A stretch of 49,663 bases of DNA from NCBI RefSeq assembly GCF_900110265.1, contig NZ_FODB01000026.1, positions 1 through 49,663 on the forward strand, in the 5' to 3' direction. Shown here piece after piece: positions 42,261 to 49,663 of this stretch. The stretch's first letter is position 1; every line of letters begins with the position of its first letter. Below the pieces are notes generated by a model. It made no database searches and was not told the origin of the DNA. It was given only the letters and a program-made list of their open reading frames with translations. The position numbers and the translations under genes are program-made. Origin of the DNA: Vreelandella aquamarina (GTDB taxonomy: Bacteria; Pseudomonadota; Gammaproteobacteria; Pseudomonadales; Halomonadaceae).

Positions 42261-44171
42261 ATGGACACAAGCCATCATACGACTGAGATTAATGAACTAG
42301 GACACAGCCCTGATGCCCAGCAAGAGCGACAGCAGCAGCTTTTAAACCTGCTACGCCAAACCGCTCCTGAAGTGATTAGCGACAACCAGTTAAACCTGGA
42401 GCGCCTCAAAGAGCTGATGGGAGAAGAGCGCCTGGCACCTGCCGAGCACTATGAGCTGAGCTGGGCAGGTAAAAAAGACGCACGGCGTGAAATTCAAAAG
42501 AAAACCAGCCACACCCTACGGCCGGATGCCAACAACCCAGAAAGCGCCCAGCACATGCTGATTGAAGGGGAGAACCTGGAAGTGCTGCGTGTGCTGCAGA
42601 AAAGCTATTACGGTAAGGTCAAGATGATTTACATTGACCCGCCCTACAACACCGGCAACGACAGCTTTGTTTACCCGGATGACTACTCTGAAACGCTTGA
42701 TGAATATCAAAAGCGCACTGGGGAAAAGAACGAAGCAGGGTTTTTGAACAAGCAAAGCCTATGGAAGAAAAACAGCAAAGAAAGTGGTCAATACCATAGC
42801 GCTTGGCTATCGATGATGTATCCCCGCCTTTATTTGGCACGCAACCTGCTACGTGAAGACGGCGTTATTTTTATAAGTATTGATGACAACGAAGCGGCGA
42901 ATTTGAAGTTGCTTTGTGATGAGGTTTTCGGGGAAGAAAATTTTATTGCAGAAATAGTTTGGCAGAGGGCATTTTCGCCAAAAAATGATGCAAAATATTT
43001 GTCTGATAGCAATGACTATGTGCTTTTATATGCAAAATCAAAAAGATTTTTTAATGTAGGCAGACTTGAACGTACCGAAGCAGCAAATGAGCGTTATAAA
43101 AATTTAGATAATGATCCTAGAGGAGTTTGGATATCAGACAATTTGACAGTAAAGACCTACTCAGAAAAATATAACTATCCTATAACTACACCAAGTGGGC
43201 GAGTCGTTGAACCTGCAGATGGCAGATGCTGGTCAACAAGTAAAGAAAGAATGCAAGAGCTGATTGAAGATAATAGGATTTGGTTCGGAGCTAATGGAGA
43301 TAATGTTCCTCGTTTAAAAAGATTTCTAACAGACGTGCAGCAAGGTATGGTTGCCACTACTTTATGGCTTCATGACGAAGTGGGTCATAATCAAGAGGGA
43401 AGGCAAGAGTTAAAAGAACTATTTGACGATAAAGGCTATTTTGATGGGCCTAAACCAGTTAGGTTGCTAAAGAGAATTTTAAAAGTGGGGGCTGTTATAG
43501 ATAATGATATAGTTCTCGATTTCTTCTCAGGGTCAGGCTCTACAGCCCACGCACTAATGGAACTTAACGCTGAAGACGGCGGTAACCGCCAATCCATTAG
43601 CGTCCAACTCCCCGAAAAGCTCGAAGAAAATAGCGAGGCTTATAAGGCCGGTTACCGCACAATTGCGGATATTACCCGTGCCCGTATCGAAAAAGTTATC
43701 GCCAAGCTAAAAGCCGAACACCCGGAAAAAACGGAAGGGCTGGCCTGTGCGAATTTCACCCTGGCACCCAGCAACTTCAAGGTGTGGAACAGCGATATCA
43801 GCGACCCCGGCGCTATTCGCCAACAGCTCGATGCTTTGCAGAATACTGAAAAAGCCCCTGATGAACAGATCGCTATGCTCACCGAGCTACTGCTTAAAAA
43901 TGGCCTGGGGGCCTTGGGTGTTCATGCAATCAGCAAGCCGCGCAAGTTGGCTTGCGGCATTACCGTTCACCGCGTGTTAAGAGAAGATGACCGCTACCTG
44001 TGGCTATGCTTTGAACCCTATGTTGAGGCCTTGCGCGATGAGATTCTCAGTGCCAGCCCGGCCCAGGTCATCATGCTCAATTCCTGTTTTGTGGGGGCGC
44101 AAGGTGATGAACAGCTGAGTAACCTGCAGCTTGATTTGGCCGCGCAGGATATCAGCCTGCTGGTAATTTAA
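42261..44171 (+). CDS. Type III-like DNA methyltransferase (Mod)
   Basis: A 636-residue site-specific methyltransferase. The catalytic motif IV is IDPPYNTGNDSF (DPPY, residues 126-129) and comes before SAM motif I DFFSGSGSTAHAL (420-430), the order of beta-class adenine methylases such as type III Mod. AWLSMMYPRLYLARNLLRED and ISIDDNEAANLKLLCDEVFG are family blocks after motif IV. The C-terminal 200 residues contain GLACANFTLAPSNFKVWN. Target recognition lies between motifs IV and I; that stretch is strikingly AT-rich, unlike both ends of the gene. AGGAG is ten bases before the ATG. It is followed ten bases later by res. Confidence 0.95.
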   Translation: MDTSHHTTEINELGHSPDAQQERQQQLLNLLRQTAPEVISDNQLNLERLKELMGEERLAPAEHYELSWAGKKDARREIQKKTSHTLRPDANNPESAQHMLIEGENLEVLRVLQKSYYGKVKMIYIDPPYNTGNDSFVYPDDYSETLDEYQKRTGEKNEAGFLNKQSLWKKNSKESGQYHSAWLSMMYPRLYLARNLLREDGVIFISIDDNEAANLKLLCDEVFGEENFIAEIVWQRAFSPKNDAKYLSDSNDYVLLYAKSKRFFNVGRLERTEAANERYKNLDNDPRGVWISDNLTVKTYSEKYNYPITTPSGRVVEPADGRCWSTSKERMQELIEDNRIWFGANGDNVPRLKRFLTDVQQGMVATTLWLHDEVGHNQEGRQELKELFDDKGYFDGPKPVRLLKRILKVGAVIDNDIVLDFFSGSGSTAHALMELNAEDGGNRQSISVQLPEKLEENSEAYKAGYRTIADITRARIEKVIAKLKAEHPEKTEGLACANFTLAPSNFKVWNSDISDPGAIRQQLDALQNTEKAPDEQIAMLTELLLKNGLGALGVHAISKPRKLACGITVHRVLREDDRYLWLCFEPYVEALRDEILSASPAQVIMLNSCFVGAQGDEQLSNLQLDLAAQDISLLVI

Positions 44172-44181
44172 GGAGCTTGAT

Positions 44182-47010
44182 ATGTCACACAAGATGACGC
44201 TGCAGTTTACTCATCAGGCCTACCAGGAGCGTGCGGTGCAGTCGGTCGTGCAGGTGTTTGACGGCCAGCCGCTGGCCACCGGGGAGTTTGAACTGGTCAG
44301 TTCCACTGCCAGCGTGAACTACGCCGGGGATGGTAGTATTGGCAATTCGTTGGTGCTCACCGAACAGCAGGTGCTGGAAAATGTGCACAAGGTGCAGGCC
44401 AGCAACGGCATTGAAACCGTTGCCACGCTGCAGGCCGACCGCTGGACCGTCAAGAGCGATGAGGGGCAGGTAAGCGACGAGTTTTGCCCACACTTAACCA
44501 TCGAGATGGAAACCGGTACCGGCAAAACCTACACCTTTATTCGCACCATGTATGAATTGAATAAGGTGTACGGCTTCAAGAAGTTTGTTGTGGTAGTGCC
44601 CAGCGTAGCAATCCGTGAAGGCACCATGAAAAACCTGGAAGTCACCCGCAGCCACTTCGCCGCTGACTATGCCAACGTGCCCTGTCTACCAATGCTCTAC
44701 GACAGTAATCGGCCTAATGACTTACGCCATTTTGCTCAAAGCGATGCGTTGAGCGTGCTGGTGATCAATATCGACAGTTTTTCCAAAGATATTGATGATA
44801 GCAACGCCACCAAGAAAAAAAGCATCAATAAAATCAACCAGAAAGGCGAAAGAGCCTTCGCGCCGATTGAGTACATCAAAGCGGTCAAACCGATTGTGAT
44901 TGTCGATGAGCCGCAGAACTTTGAAACGGATATTCGCCGTAAAGCCATACGCAATCTCAACCCGTTATGCACTTTGCGCTATTCGGCCACTCATAAAAAC
45001 CCCTATAACCTACTGTATAAACTAGACCCGGTGCAGGCCTATGACCTGGGGCTGGTCAAGCAGATTGAAGTGGATGGTGTTGAGTCGGATCAAAGTCAGA
45101 ATCAGGCGTTTATAGAGCTGGTTGCCATTGAACAAAAGGCCAAATCATTAACTGCCAAGGTGGTGATAGACGTTAATGAAAAAACCGGCGTTAAGCGAAA
45201 AAGCGTGAGCCTCAAGGTAGGCGATGACCTCTATAAAAAATCCAAGTACCGTGAAGTCTATGCGGATGGGTTCATTCTTAATGAATTTTTAAGCGATACC
45301 GAAATTGAGTTCAATAAAAACGGTGTCCTGCGCCTGAACGAACAGCGGGGCGGCCTAAGTGATGATGTGATGCGCTTTCAGATCGAACGCACCGTGGCCG
45401 CGCACTTTGCCAAGCTGAAAAAAGTCAAGGAAAGCGGCATTAAAGTGCTCAGCCTGTTCTTTATTGACAAGGTCGCCAATTACCGCGCTTATGATGATGA
45501 AGGCAATGCCGTACCCGGCAAGTTTGCCCAGTGGTTTGAAGAGGCTTTCGAAAAGTACGCCGCCAAGGCGCACTATAAAGATTTGATTCCTTACTCTGCC
45601 AGCGAGGTACATAACGGCTACTTCTCAGGCGATAAAAAAGGCAAAGGGGCCGCCGCCAAAAAAATATGGGTGGATAGCACCGAGCGCGGTTCTAAAAAGG
45701 ATGATGATACTTATACCTTGATCATGCAGGACAAAGAGCGGTTGTTAGATATGGCAGAGCCGCTGCAGTTTATTTTTAGCCATTCGGCCCTGCGCGAAGG
45801 CTGGGATAACCCCAATGTGTTCCAGATCTGCACCCTGAACGAAACCCAGAGCCAGATGAAAAAGCGCCAGGAGATTGGCCGTGGCTTGCGTCTAGCGGTG
45901 AACCAACAGGGGGAACGGATACACGACAAAAGCATCAATGTGCTCACGGTGATTCCCAATGAAAGCTACGAGGTGTTTGCCCGCACTCTGCAGCAGGAAA
46001 TTGAAGACGAAACCGATGTCAGCTTCAAAGGCCGGGTGAAAAATGCCCGCGCCAAGGCGCGTGTACAGCGCAAGGCGCTGAGTGCTGAAGACGAAGCGCT
46101 TTTCAAGGCGATCTGGCAGCGCATCAATTACCAGACCCGCTACAGCGTGACACTGGATACGCCTGAGCTGATTGAAAAATGCGTGGAAGTTTTAACGGAT
46201 ACTAACCAGTATCCTAAAGTTCAGGCTCCCAAGGTGCGCTCTCGCAAAGCCAAGCTGCACATGAATGAGGAAGGTATTCAGGGTGTGGAAACCGGTATTG
46301 ATGAAAGCAACGCCAGTTACCAAAACGTGCCGGTACCGGATGTTTACGCCTACATTCAAAACCGTGTGCATCTGACGCGCGCCACCTTATTTGCGATTCT
46401 TGACCAGTCCAATCGCCTGGATGAGCTGCTGATCAACCCCCAGGCGTTTCTGGATACCGTGGTTACTGCGATTAAAACTGAGCTTCAAGCGCTGCTGGTG
46501 AAAGGCATTGAGTACCATGAAATCAACGGCAAACGCTACGAGATGACACTGTTTGATGAGCCTGTAGAAACCTACTTGAGCAGCGTCTACCCGCAAACCC
46601 GCGATGATGTAACCACCCCCTTGAACAAAACTCTGCTGGAAGCCCAACCGCTAGAGAGCGATACTCAAGACCCTAAGGGCGACGCTTTCAGCTGTGTAAT
46701 GAGCGACAGCGAGGTAGAAAACACCTTTGCCCATGAGTGTTCGCTCGACCCTCGCGTCAGGTTCTTCTTCAAGCTGCCGGGCAAGTTCAAAATTGCCACC
46801 CCGCTGGGCACCTACAACCCTGATTGGGCAGTAGTGTTTGAAAATGAAGAGCGGGTTTACTTCGTTGCTGAAACCAAGTCCAGCACTGTCAAGACAGACC
46901 TGCGCCGTAATGAAAGCTTAAAGATTGAATGTGGGCATAAGCACTTCTCGCTGACTGATGATGTTACTTTCAAGGAAGTCAGCAGTTTAAGTGCACTGAT
47001 CTCTCAGTAA
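44182..47010 (+). CDS. Type III-like restriction enzyme Res (DEAD helicase with PD-(D/E)XK nuclease)
   Basis: A 942-residue protein. Walker A is EMETGTGKTYTFIRTM (K115), motif II is IVIVDEPQNFE (DEPQ, near residue 242) and motif III LRYSATHK. The second lobe has FSHSALREGWDNPNVFQICT and KRQEIGRGLRLAV. Near the C-terminus are NPDWAVVFENEERVYFVA and ETKSS (about 880-898), the PD...ExK nuclease centre. With the Mod gene immediately upstream this makes a complete type III-like restriction pair. TAAGGAG stands before the ATG. The copy looks intact. Confidence 0.95.
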   Translation: MSHKMTLQFTHQAYQERAVQSVVQVFDGQPLATGEFELVSSTASVNYAGDGSIGNSLVLTEQQVLENVHKVQASNGIETVATLQADRWTVKSDEGQVSDEFCPHLTIEMETGTGKTYTFIRTMYELNKVYGFKKFVVVVPSVAIREGTMKNLEVTRSHFAADYANVPCLPMLYDSNRPNDLRHFAQSDALSVLVINIDSFSKDIDDSNATKKKSINKINQKGERAFAPIEYIKAVKPIVIVDEPQNFETDIRRKAIRNLNPLCTLRYSATHKNPYNLLYKLDPVQAYDLGLVKQIEVDGVESDQSQNQAFIELVAIEQKAKSLTAKVVIDVNEKTGVKRKSVSLKVGDDLYKKSKYREVYADGFILNEFLSDTEIEFNKNGVLRLNEQRGGLSDDVMRFQIERTVAAHFAKLKKVKESGIKVLSLFFIDKVANYRAYDDEGNAVPGKFAQWFEEAFEKYAAKAHYKDLIPYSASEVHNGYFSGDKKGKGAAAKKIWVDSTERGSKKDDDTYTLIMQDKERLLDMAEPLQFIFSHSALREGWDNPNVFQICTLNETQSQMKKRQEIGRGLRLAVNQQGERIHDKSINVLTVIPNESYEVFARTLQQEIEDETDVSFKGRVKNARAKARVQRKALSAEDEALFKAIWQRINYQTRYSVTLDTPELIEKCVEVLTDTNQYPKVQAPKVRSRKAKLHMNEEGIQGVETGIDESNASYQNVPVPDVYAYIQNRVHLTRATLFAILDQSNRLDELLINPQAFLDTVVTAIKTELQALLVKGIEYHEINGKRYEMTLFDEPVETYLSSVYPQTRDDVTTPLNKTLLEAQPLESDTQDPKGDAFSCVMSDSEVENTFAHECSLDPRVRFFFKLPGKFKIATPLGTYNPDWAVVFENEERVYFVAETKSSTVKTDLRRNESLKIECGHKHFSLTDDVTFKEVSSLSALISQ

Positions 47011-47028
47011 ACCACTGAAGGAAAGCGT

Positions 47029-48027
47029 ATGTTCCAAACCCTGGCGTTGGAGAATTTTACCGCCTTTAAGGAAACCTCTTTCGAGTGGTCGCCGGGCGTG
47101 AACGTGCTTATCGGTGCCAATGGCACCGGTAAAACGCATATCATGAAATTAATGTATGCCTTGCAGATGCAGGGTCACGATGCGGCTGAACTGAAAAAGA
47201 AGCTGGCGGCGGTTTTTCGCCCTAGCGGCGATAAAGTATCACGCTTGGTTAACCGCAAAAAAGGCAGCAATACGGCGCGCATTAGCTTGTCCAACAGTGC
47301 GGCCCAGTCGTTATCGCTTACCTTTGATACCACTAGGCATCACACGTTTGAACTCCAGGGTGAGTGGGCTGTCGAGCGTTCCCCCGTATTCATTCCCGTT
47401 AAAGAGGTGCTCTCTTTCGCTCCCGGCTTTATCTCGCTCTATGATAAATATGAGCTCGCGTTCGAGGAAGTCTATTACGATATTATCAAACAAGCTTACT
47501 TGCCTGCCCGCAAGGGAATGCCACTCAATGATGAAAAGCCACTATTAGAGCTCATCCGCAAGACGGTAGGTGGAAAGGTGACATTAGAGGGGGATGAATT
47601 TCACCTTAGCGCAGGAAGTAAGAAGTTGGAAATGTCGCTGGTGGCAGAAGGGCACCGCAAATTGGCTCTGATTTGGCAGTTGATCCATAATGGCTCGCTA
47701 TTTGCCAACAACACACTATTTTGGGATGAGCCAGAAGCGAACCTTAACCCTGCGCTCATGCCAGAAGTGGCTAAAATTCTGCTTATGCTTGCAGAGCGTG
47801 GTGTGCAAGTATTTGTAGCAACCCACGATTACGCCTTTCTGCGGGAATTGGATTTTGCGCGTCAGGAGACGCCTACACGCTACTTCTCCCTTGAGCTGAC
47901 GCAGGAGGATGGCGTTATTGCACATAGTTTCAGCCGCTACCGGGACATTCGGCCTAATAAAATTGCGGACGAGTTTCAGCGTCTTTATGACTTGGAAGTT
48001 CGTCACTCGCTGGGGGACTTTTCGTGA
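47029..48027 (+). CDS. AAA/ABC-type ATPase (RecF/AAA_21-like), defence-associated
   Basis: A 332-residue ATPase: MFQTLALENFTAFKETSFEW at the N-terminus, Walker A IGANGTGKTHIM (29-36), signature-like region VAEGHRKLALIWQLIHNGSL, Walker B TLFWDEPEANLNPALMPEV and the H-loop VFVATHDYAFLREL. This is the RecF-like plan used by many antiphage ATPases (Septu, retron and OLD-like systems). It starts 18 bases after res. Its stop overlaps the next start (GTGA), implying a stoichiometric partner. Confidence 0.88.
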   Translation: MFQTLALENFTAFKETSFEWSPGVNVLIGANGTGKTHIMKLMYALQMQGHDAAELKKKLAAVFRPSGDKVSRLVNRKKGSNTARISLSNSAAQSLSLTFDTTRHHTFELQGEWAVERSPVFIPVKEVLSFAPGFISLYDKYELAFEEVYYDIIKQAYLPARKGMPLNDEKPLLELIRKTVGGKVTLEGDEFHLSAGSKKLEMSLVAEGHRKLALIWQLIHNGSLFANNTLFWDEPEANLNPALMPEVAKILLMLAERGVQVFVATHDYAFLRELDFARQETPTRYFSLELTQEDGVIAHSFSRYRDIRPNKIADEFQRLYDLEVRHSLGDFS

Positions 48028-48572
48028 AACCCTGGGAGGCAAAGCCGGAGTGGTGCGAGTCTGATTTATACTTTGATTTTTCTCAAGCTCGTCAAGTAAT
48101 TAAGCTAGACGACCAAGTGGCAGCCGCTGGTTTAACGCATCTATTAAAGGGTGGCGTTGATTTTGTTGTGGAGTGGGACACGCAATTATGGCTGCTGGAA
48201 ATTAAAGACCCAGAGAGCGGTGCTATTCCTGAACAGCATCGAGAAAAGCAGAGGCAACGCTTTCTTGCGGATATCGTCAGCCAATCGCTTATCGAGCGGC
48301 ATTTATTCCCGAAACTGCGTGACAGCCTTATCTTTTTGGGGTTGGAGTATGGCGTCGTCAATAAGCCGCTGCGCTATATTACCTTAATAGGTTTGAGTGA
48401 CTTAGAGCCTGCTCAGTTAGCAGGTTTACGAGACAGGCTCTGGCGAACAGAATGGGTGTCTGGGCCGCGTTATAGCGGTTGGCGCAAATCCTTTGATGTG
48501 CAGGCGTTCAACGTTGATCAATGGAATCGCCTGATGACCAAGTGCCCTATACTGCGTATCAGCCAGCAGTAG
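48024..48572 (+). CDS. Small PD-(D/E)XK nuclease-like protein, partner of the AAA ATPase
   Basis: A 182-residue protein starting at GTG 48024 in a four-base overlap with the ATPase gene. KGGVDFVVEWDTQLWLLEIK contains D46, E59 and K61 in D-x(12)-E-x-K spacing between two beta strands, the PD-(D/E)XK nuclease core. Arginine- and glutamine-rich helices follow (EQHREKQRQRF), then LIFLGLEYGVVNKPLRYITL. I do not recognise a named family. The pairing with an ATPase in front of it suggests an ATPase-controlled nuclease effector. This is inference from motif and position. Confidence 0.7.
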   Translation: MKPWEAKPEWCESDLYFDFSQARQVIKLDDQVAAAGLTHLLKGGVDFVVEWDTQLWLLEIKDPESGAIPEQHREKQRQRFLADIVSQSLIERHLFPKLRDSLIFLGLEYGVVNKPLRYITLIGLSDLEPAQLAGLRDRLWRTEWVSGPRYSGWRKSFDVQAFNVDQWNRLMTKCPILRISQQ

Positions 48573-48597
48573 GCGGCTTTTCTTGGCGTTCATTACC

Positions 48598-48888
48598 CTA
48601 CACAAACCCCATCGGCTGGCGCTGCCCTTGCTGTTCGCGCTCTTCCAGCGTTAGCGCATCCAGTAGCGTATTCAAGCGGATGGGCAGCCCTCGTAAGTCC
48701 AGTTGGTCTAGCGCTGTACGCACGTTGCCGGGGGTTAGGCGGCGCTGGGCTAGGTGGTTGGCGGGAATGGTGGCTAAACGGCGGTGGTCGCGATCGGGTA
48801 GAACGGCTTTCAGCAGTTCGCGCAGCGGCTCGGGGGCTAGCGTTAGCTTTAGGTGTTGCCGACACCATAACGTAGTGATGACTACCAC
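48598..48888 (-). CDS. Hypothetical small protein
   Basis: A 96-residue soluble protein starting with GTG in an overlap of seven bases with the upstream gamma-glutamylcyclotransferase-like gene. It is rich in leucine and arginine: LTLAPEPLRELLKAVLPDRD and LTPGNVRTALDQLDLRGLPI suggest helices. The overlap and bacterial-like codon use support it over competing frames. Function unknown. Confidence 0.55.
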   Translation of the reverse strand: MVVITTLWCRQHLKLTLAPEPLRELLKAVLPDRDHRRLATIPANHLAQRRLTPGNVRTALDQLDLRGLPIRLNTLLDALTLEEREQQGQRQPMGFV

Positions 48889-49274
48889 TCGCCACTGTCC
48901 ATCAGCGACCCTTGCTCAACGGCTGGGTTGTAGATGTAGCACCAAGCGTCACCGTATTGGGTAGGGAGAGTCGTGCGGTTATAGAGGCCTTGGCTTGGCG
49001 CGTGGTGAAAGTAGCCCTCTAACTGGTCGAGCCGCGCTAGCTGTTCAGCGTTAATGGCATACACCTCCACAGTAACGCCTGTGGATGGCGTGAGCTTAGC
49101 GCCTGGGTAGGGGCCAAGGTCGTAAAGTGTGATCCCCGTTAAACGGTCTTGACCCAGCATATCTGCGCCGTTTAACCAATGATGATTGCGATGCCCGTGC
49201 TTTAACGTGCCGTACACCGCCACCCGAGGGCAGCGCTGAATGGCTTGGTGAAGGTGATTCATTGGGTTGCTCAT
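48882..49274 (-). CDS. Gamma-glutamylcyclotransferase/AIG2-like protein
   Basis: A 130-residue protein with the family opening RVAVYGTLKHGHRNHHWL, corresponding to the YGxLxxG substrate loop. YDLGPYPGAKLT, VEVYAINAEQLARLDQLEGY with the catalytic-position glutamate, and AWCYIYN near the end follow. The fold cyclises gamma-glutamyl groups in well-studied relatives; substrate here unknown. The ATG is at 49274. Confidence 0.88.
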   Translation of the reverse strand: MSNPMNHLHQAIQRCPRVAVYGTLKHGHRNHHWLNGADMLGQDRLTGITLYDLGPYPGAKLTPSTGVTVEVYAINAEQLARLDQLEGYFHHAPSQGLYNRTTLPTQYGDAWCYIYNPAVEQGSLMDSGEW

Positions 49275-49307
49275 CTTGATTATCGAGTGTCTTGCAAAAG
49301 GGTGACG

Positions 49308-49538
49308 TTACCAAAGCGCCGCTTTCTTGCACTGCTTTACAATGTGGTGGCGCTGTTGTTGCAAGCGTAACCAAGCGTTATCGGGTAATCCTGCATCTTT
49401 CAGTGCTTGCTGCATCTCTTTTGAGTCGGCAAATCGAAGCAGTAACTCTCGTAGACGTTTAATCTCTCGCTTGATAAACGGATAGCTAAGCTGGCTCTGC
49501 TCAGCTAGCAGTTTCCAGTCACGAGATAAAAGCTGCAT
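49308..49538 (-). CDS. Hypothetical small basic protein
   Basis: A 76-residue, strongly basic helical protein (LSYPFIKREIKRLRELLLRF; LRLQQQRHHIVKQCKKAALW). No clear ribosome-binding site is seen before the ATG. It sits just upstream of the gamma-glutamylcyclotransferase-like gene on the same strand, with 33 bases between. No family recognised. The rest of the window (49539-49663) shows no gene. Confidence 0.5.
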   Translation of the reverse strand: MQLLSRDWKLLAEQSQLSYPFIKREIKRLRELLLRFADSKEMQQALKDAGLPDNAWLRLQQQRHHIVKQCKKAALW

Positions 49539-49663
49539 GGCGTTGTTTTGGTAGCCAATAGAGAATGCCGAGTTAAGCTCAGTTCTTGTGTATGGAGGGC
49601 AGTAGAGAGGGTGGCGTATCCTGTTGATTGATCTCGCCAGATCACAACCAACATAGGACGGAT

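Noticed and set aside
38774-48572. Assignment of the operon to DISARM or BREX.
   Set aside because: DISARM needs drmA/drmB (DUF1998) and drmC, and BREX needs pglZ and brxC; none is present. The methylase and Res are type III-like.
48521-48964. Rightward ORF of 147 codons after the nuclease-like gene.
   Set aside because: It overlaps the nuclease end and two leftward genes with better motifs and coupling, and its Ser/Arg/Trp-rich translation looks like an antisense shadow.
1-49663. CRISPR array, prophage or transposase genes.
   Set aside because: No regularly spaced repeats, phage structural genes or transposases were seen apart from the group II intron end. tRNA and rRNA genes were also not recognised.

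Overview
The window looks like a gammaproteobacterial chromosome, most probably Halomonas or a close relative in the Halomonadaceae. This is inferred from moderately high G+C, gammaproteobacterial families (YqcC, DUF3549, RimB/RimK, OmpW, PA0069-type radical SAM), a SUF system with its own Rrf2 regulator, and proline uptake and catabolism genes typical of salt-adapted bacteria. No rRNA or tRNA gene was recognised, so the placement is not proven.

Layout. Bases 1-342 are the 3' end of a group IIC intron: the maturase C-terminus followed by domains V and VI. Bases 366-2523 hold small ordinary genes (flavodoxin-like reductase, lipoprotein, PEBP-like protein, YjdM zinc ribbon). Bases 2713-8776 are the SUF iron-sulfur operon: Rrf2 regulator, sufB, sufC, sufD, sufS, sufT. 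Bases 8795-13252 carry a SanA/YdcF-like protein, an unknown helical protein, rimK and rimB, a DUF3549 protein and yqcC. Bases 13344-20327 hold ompW, putP, putA and an AraC-type regulator. Bases 20355-27284 hold housekeeping genes (CBS protein, Pmp3-like protein, DMT transporter, NAD kinase, phosphoesterase, rhomboid protease, DUF1315, DUF2797). Two intergenic gaps there (about 20822-20951 and 25110-25198) each contain a sigma-E-like promoter, an identical 12-base element and an intrinsic terminator. They look like two related small RNA genes. Bases 27377-34623 form a respiratory cluster: CopD-like protein, DUF2231 protein, caa3-type cytochrome oxidase subunit II, fused subunits I and III, a small membrane protein and a copper-type P1B ATPase. 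A small HTH protein and a PA0069-type radical SAM protein follow.

Bases 36053-48572 are the accessory region and the most interesting part. Leftward genes encode an OGFr-domain protein, a WYL-domain regulator and a solitary DUF2201-like metallopeptidase. After a gene-poor gap, rightward genes encode a decayed SF1 helicase remnant, a SNF2 helicase, a type III-like DNA methyltransferase (Mod), a type III-like restriction helicase-nuclease (Res), an AAA/ABC-type ATPase and a small PD-(D/E)XK nuclease-like protein. Close spacing and start/stop overlaps indicate an operon. I read it as an antiphage island: a Mod/Res restriction core with a SNF2 translocase and an ATPase-nuclease pair, possibly controlled by the WYL protein. 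The middle of mod is clearly AT-rich compared with its flanks, which suggests an exchanged target-recognition domain. The right edge (48598-49538) returns to small genes, including a gamma-glutamylcyclotransferase-like protein.

All assignments come from reading translations, motifs and spacing; no database search was run.
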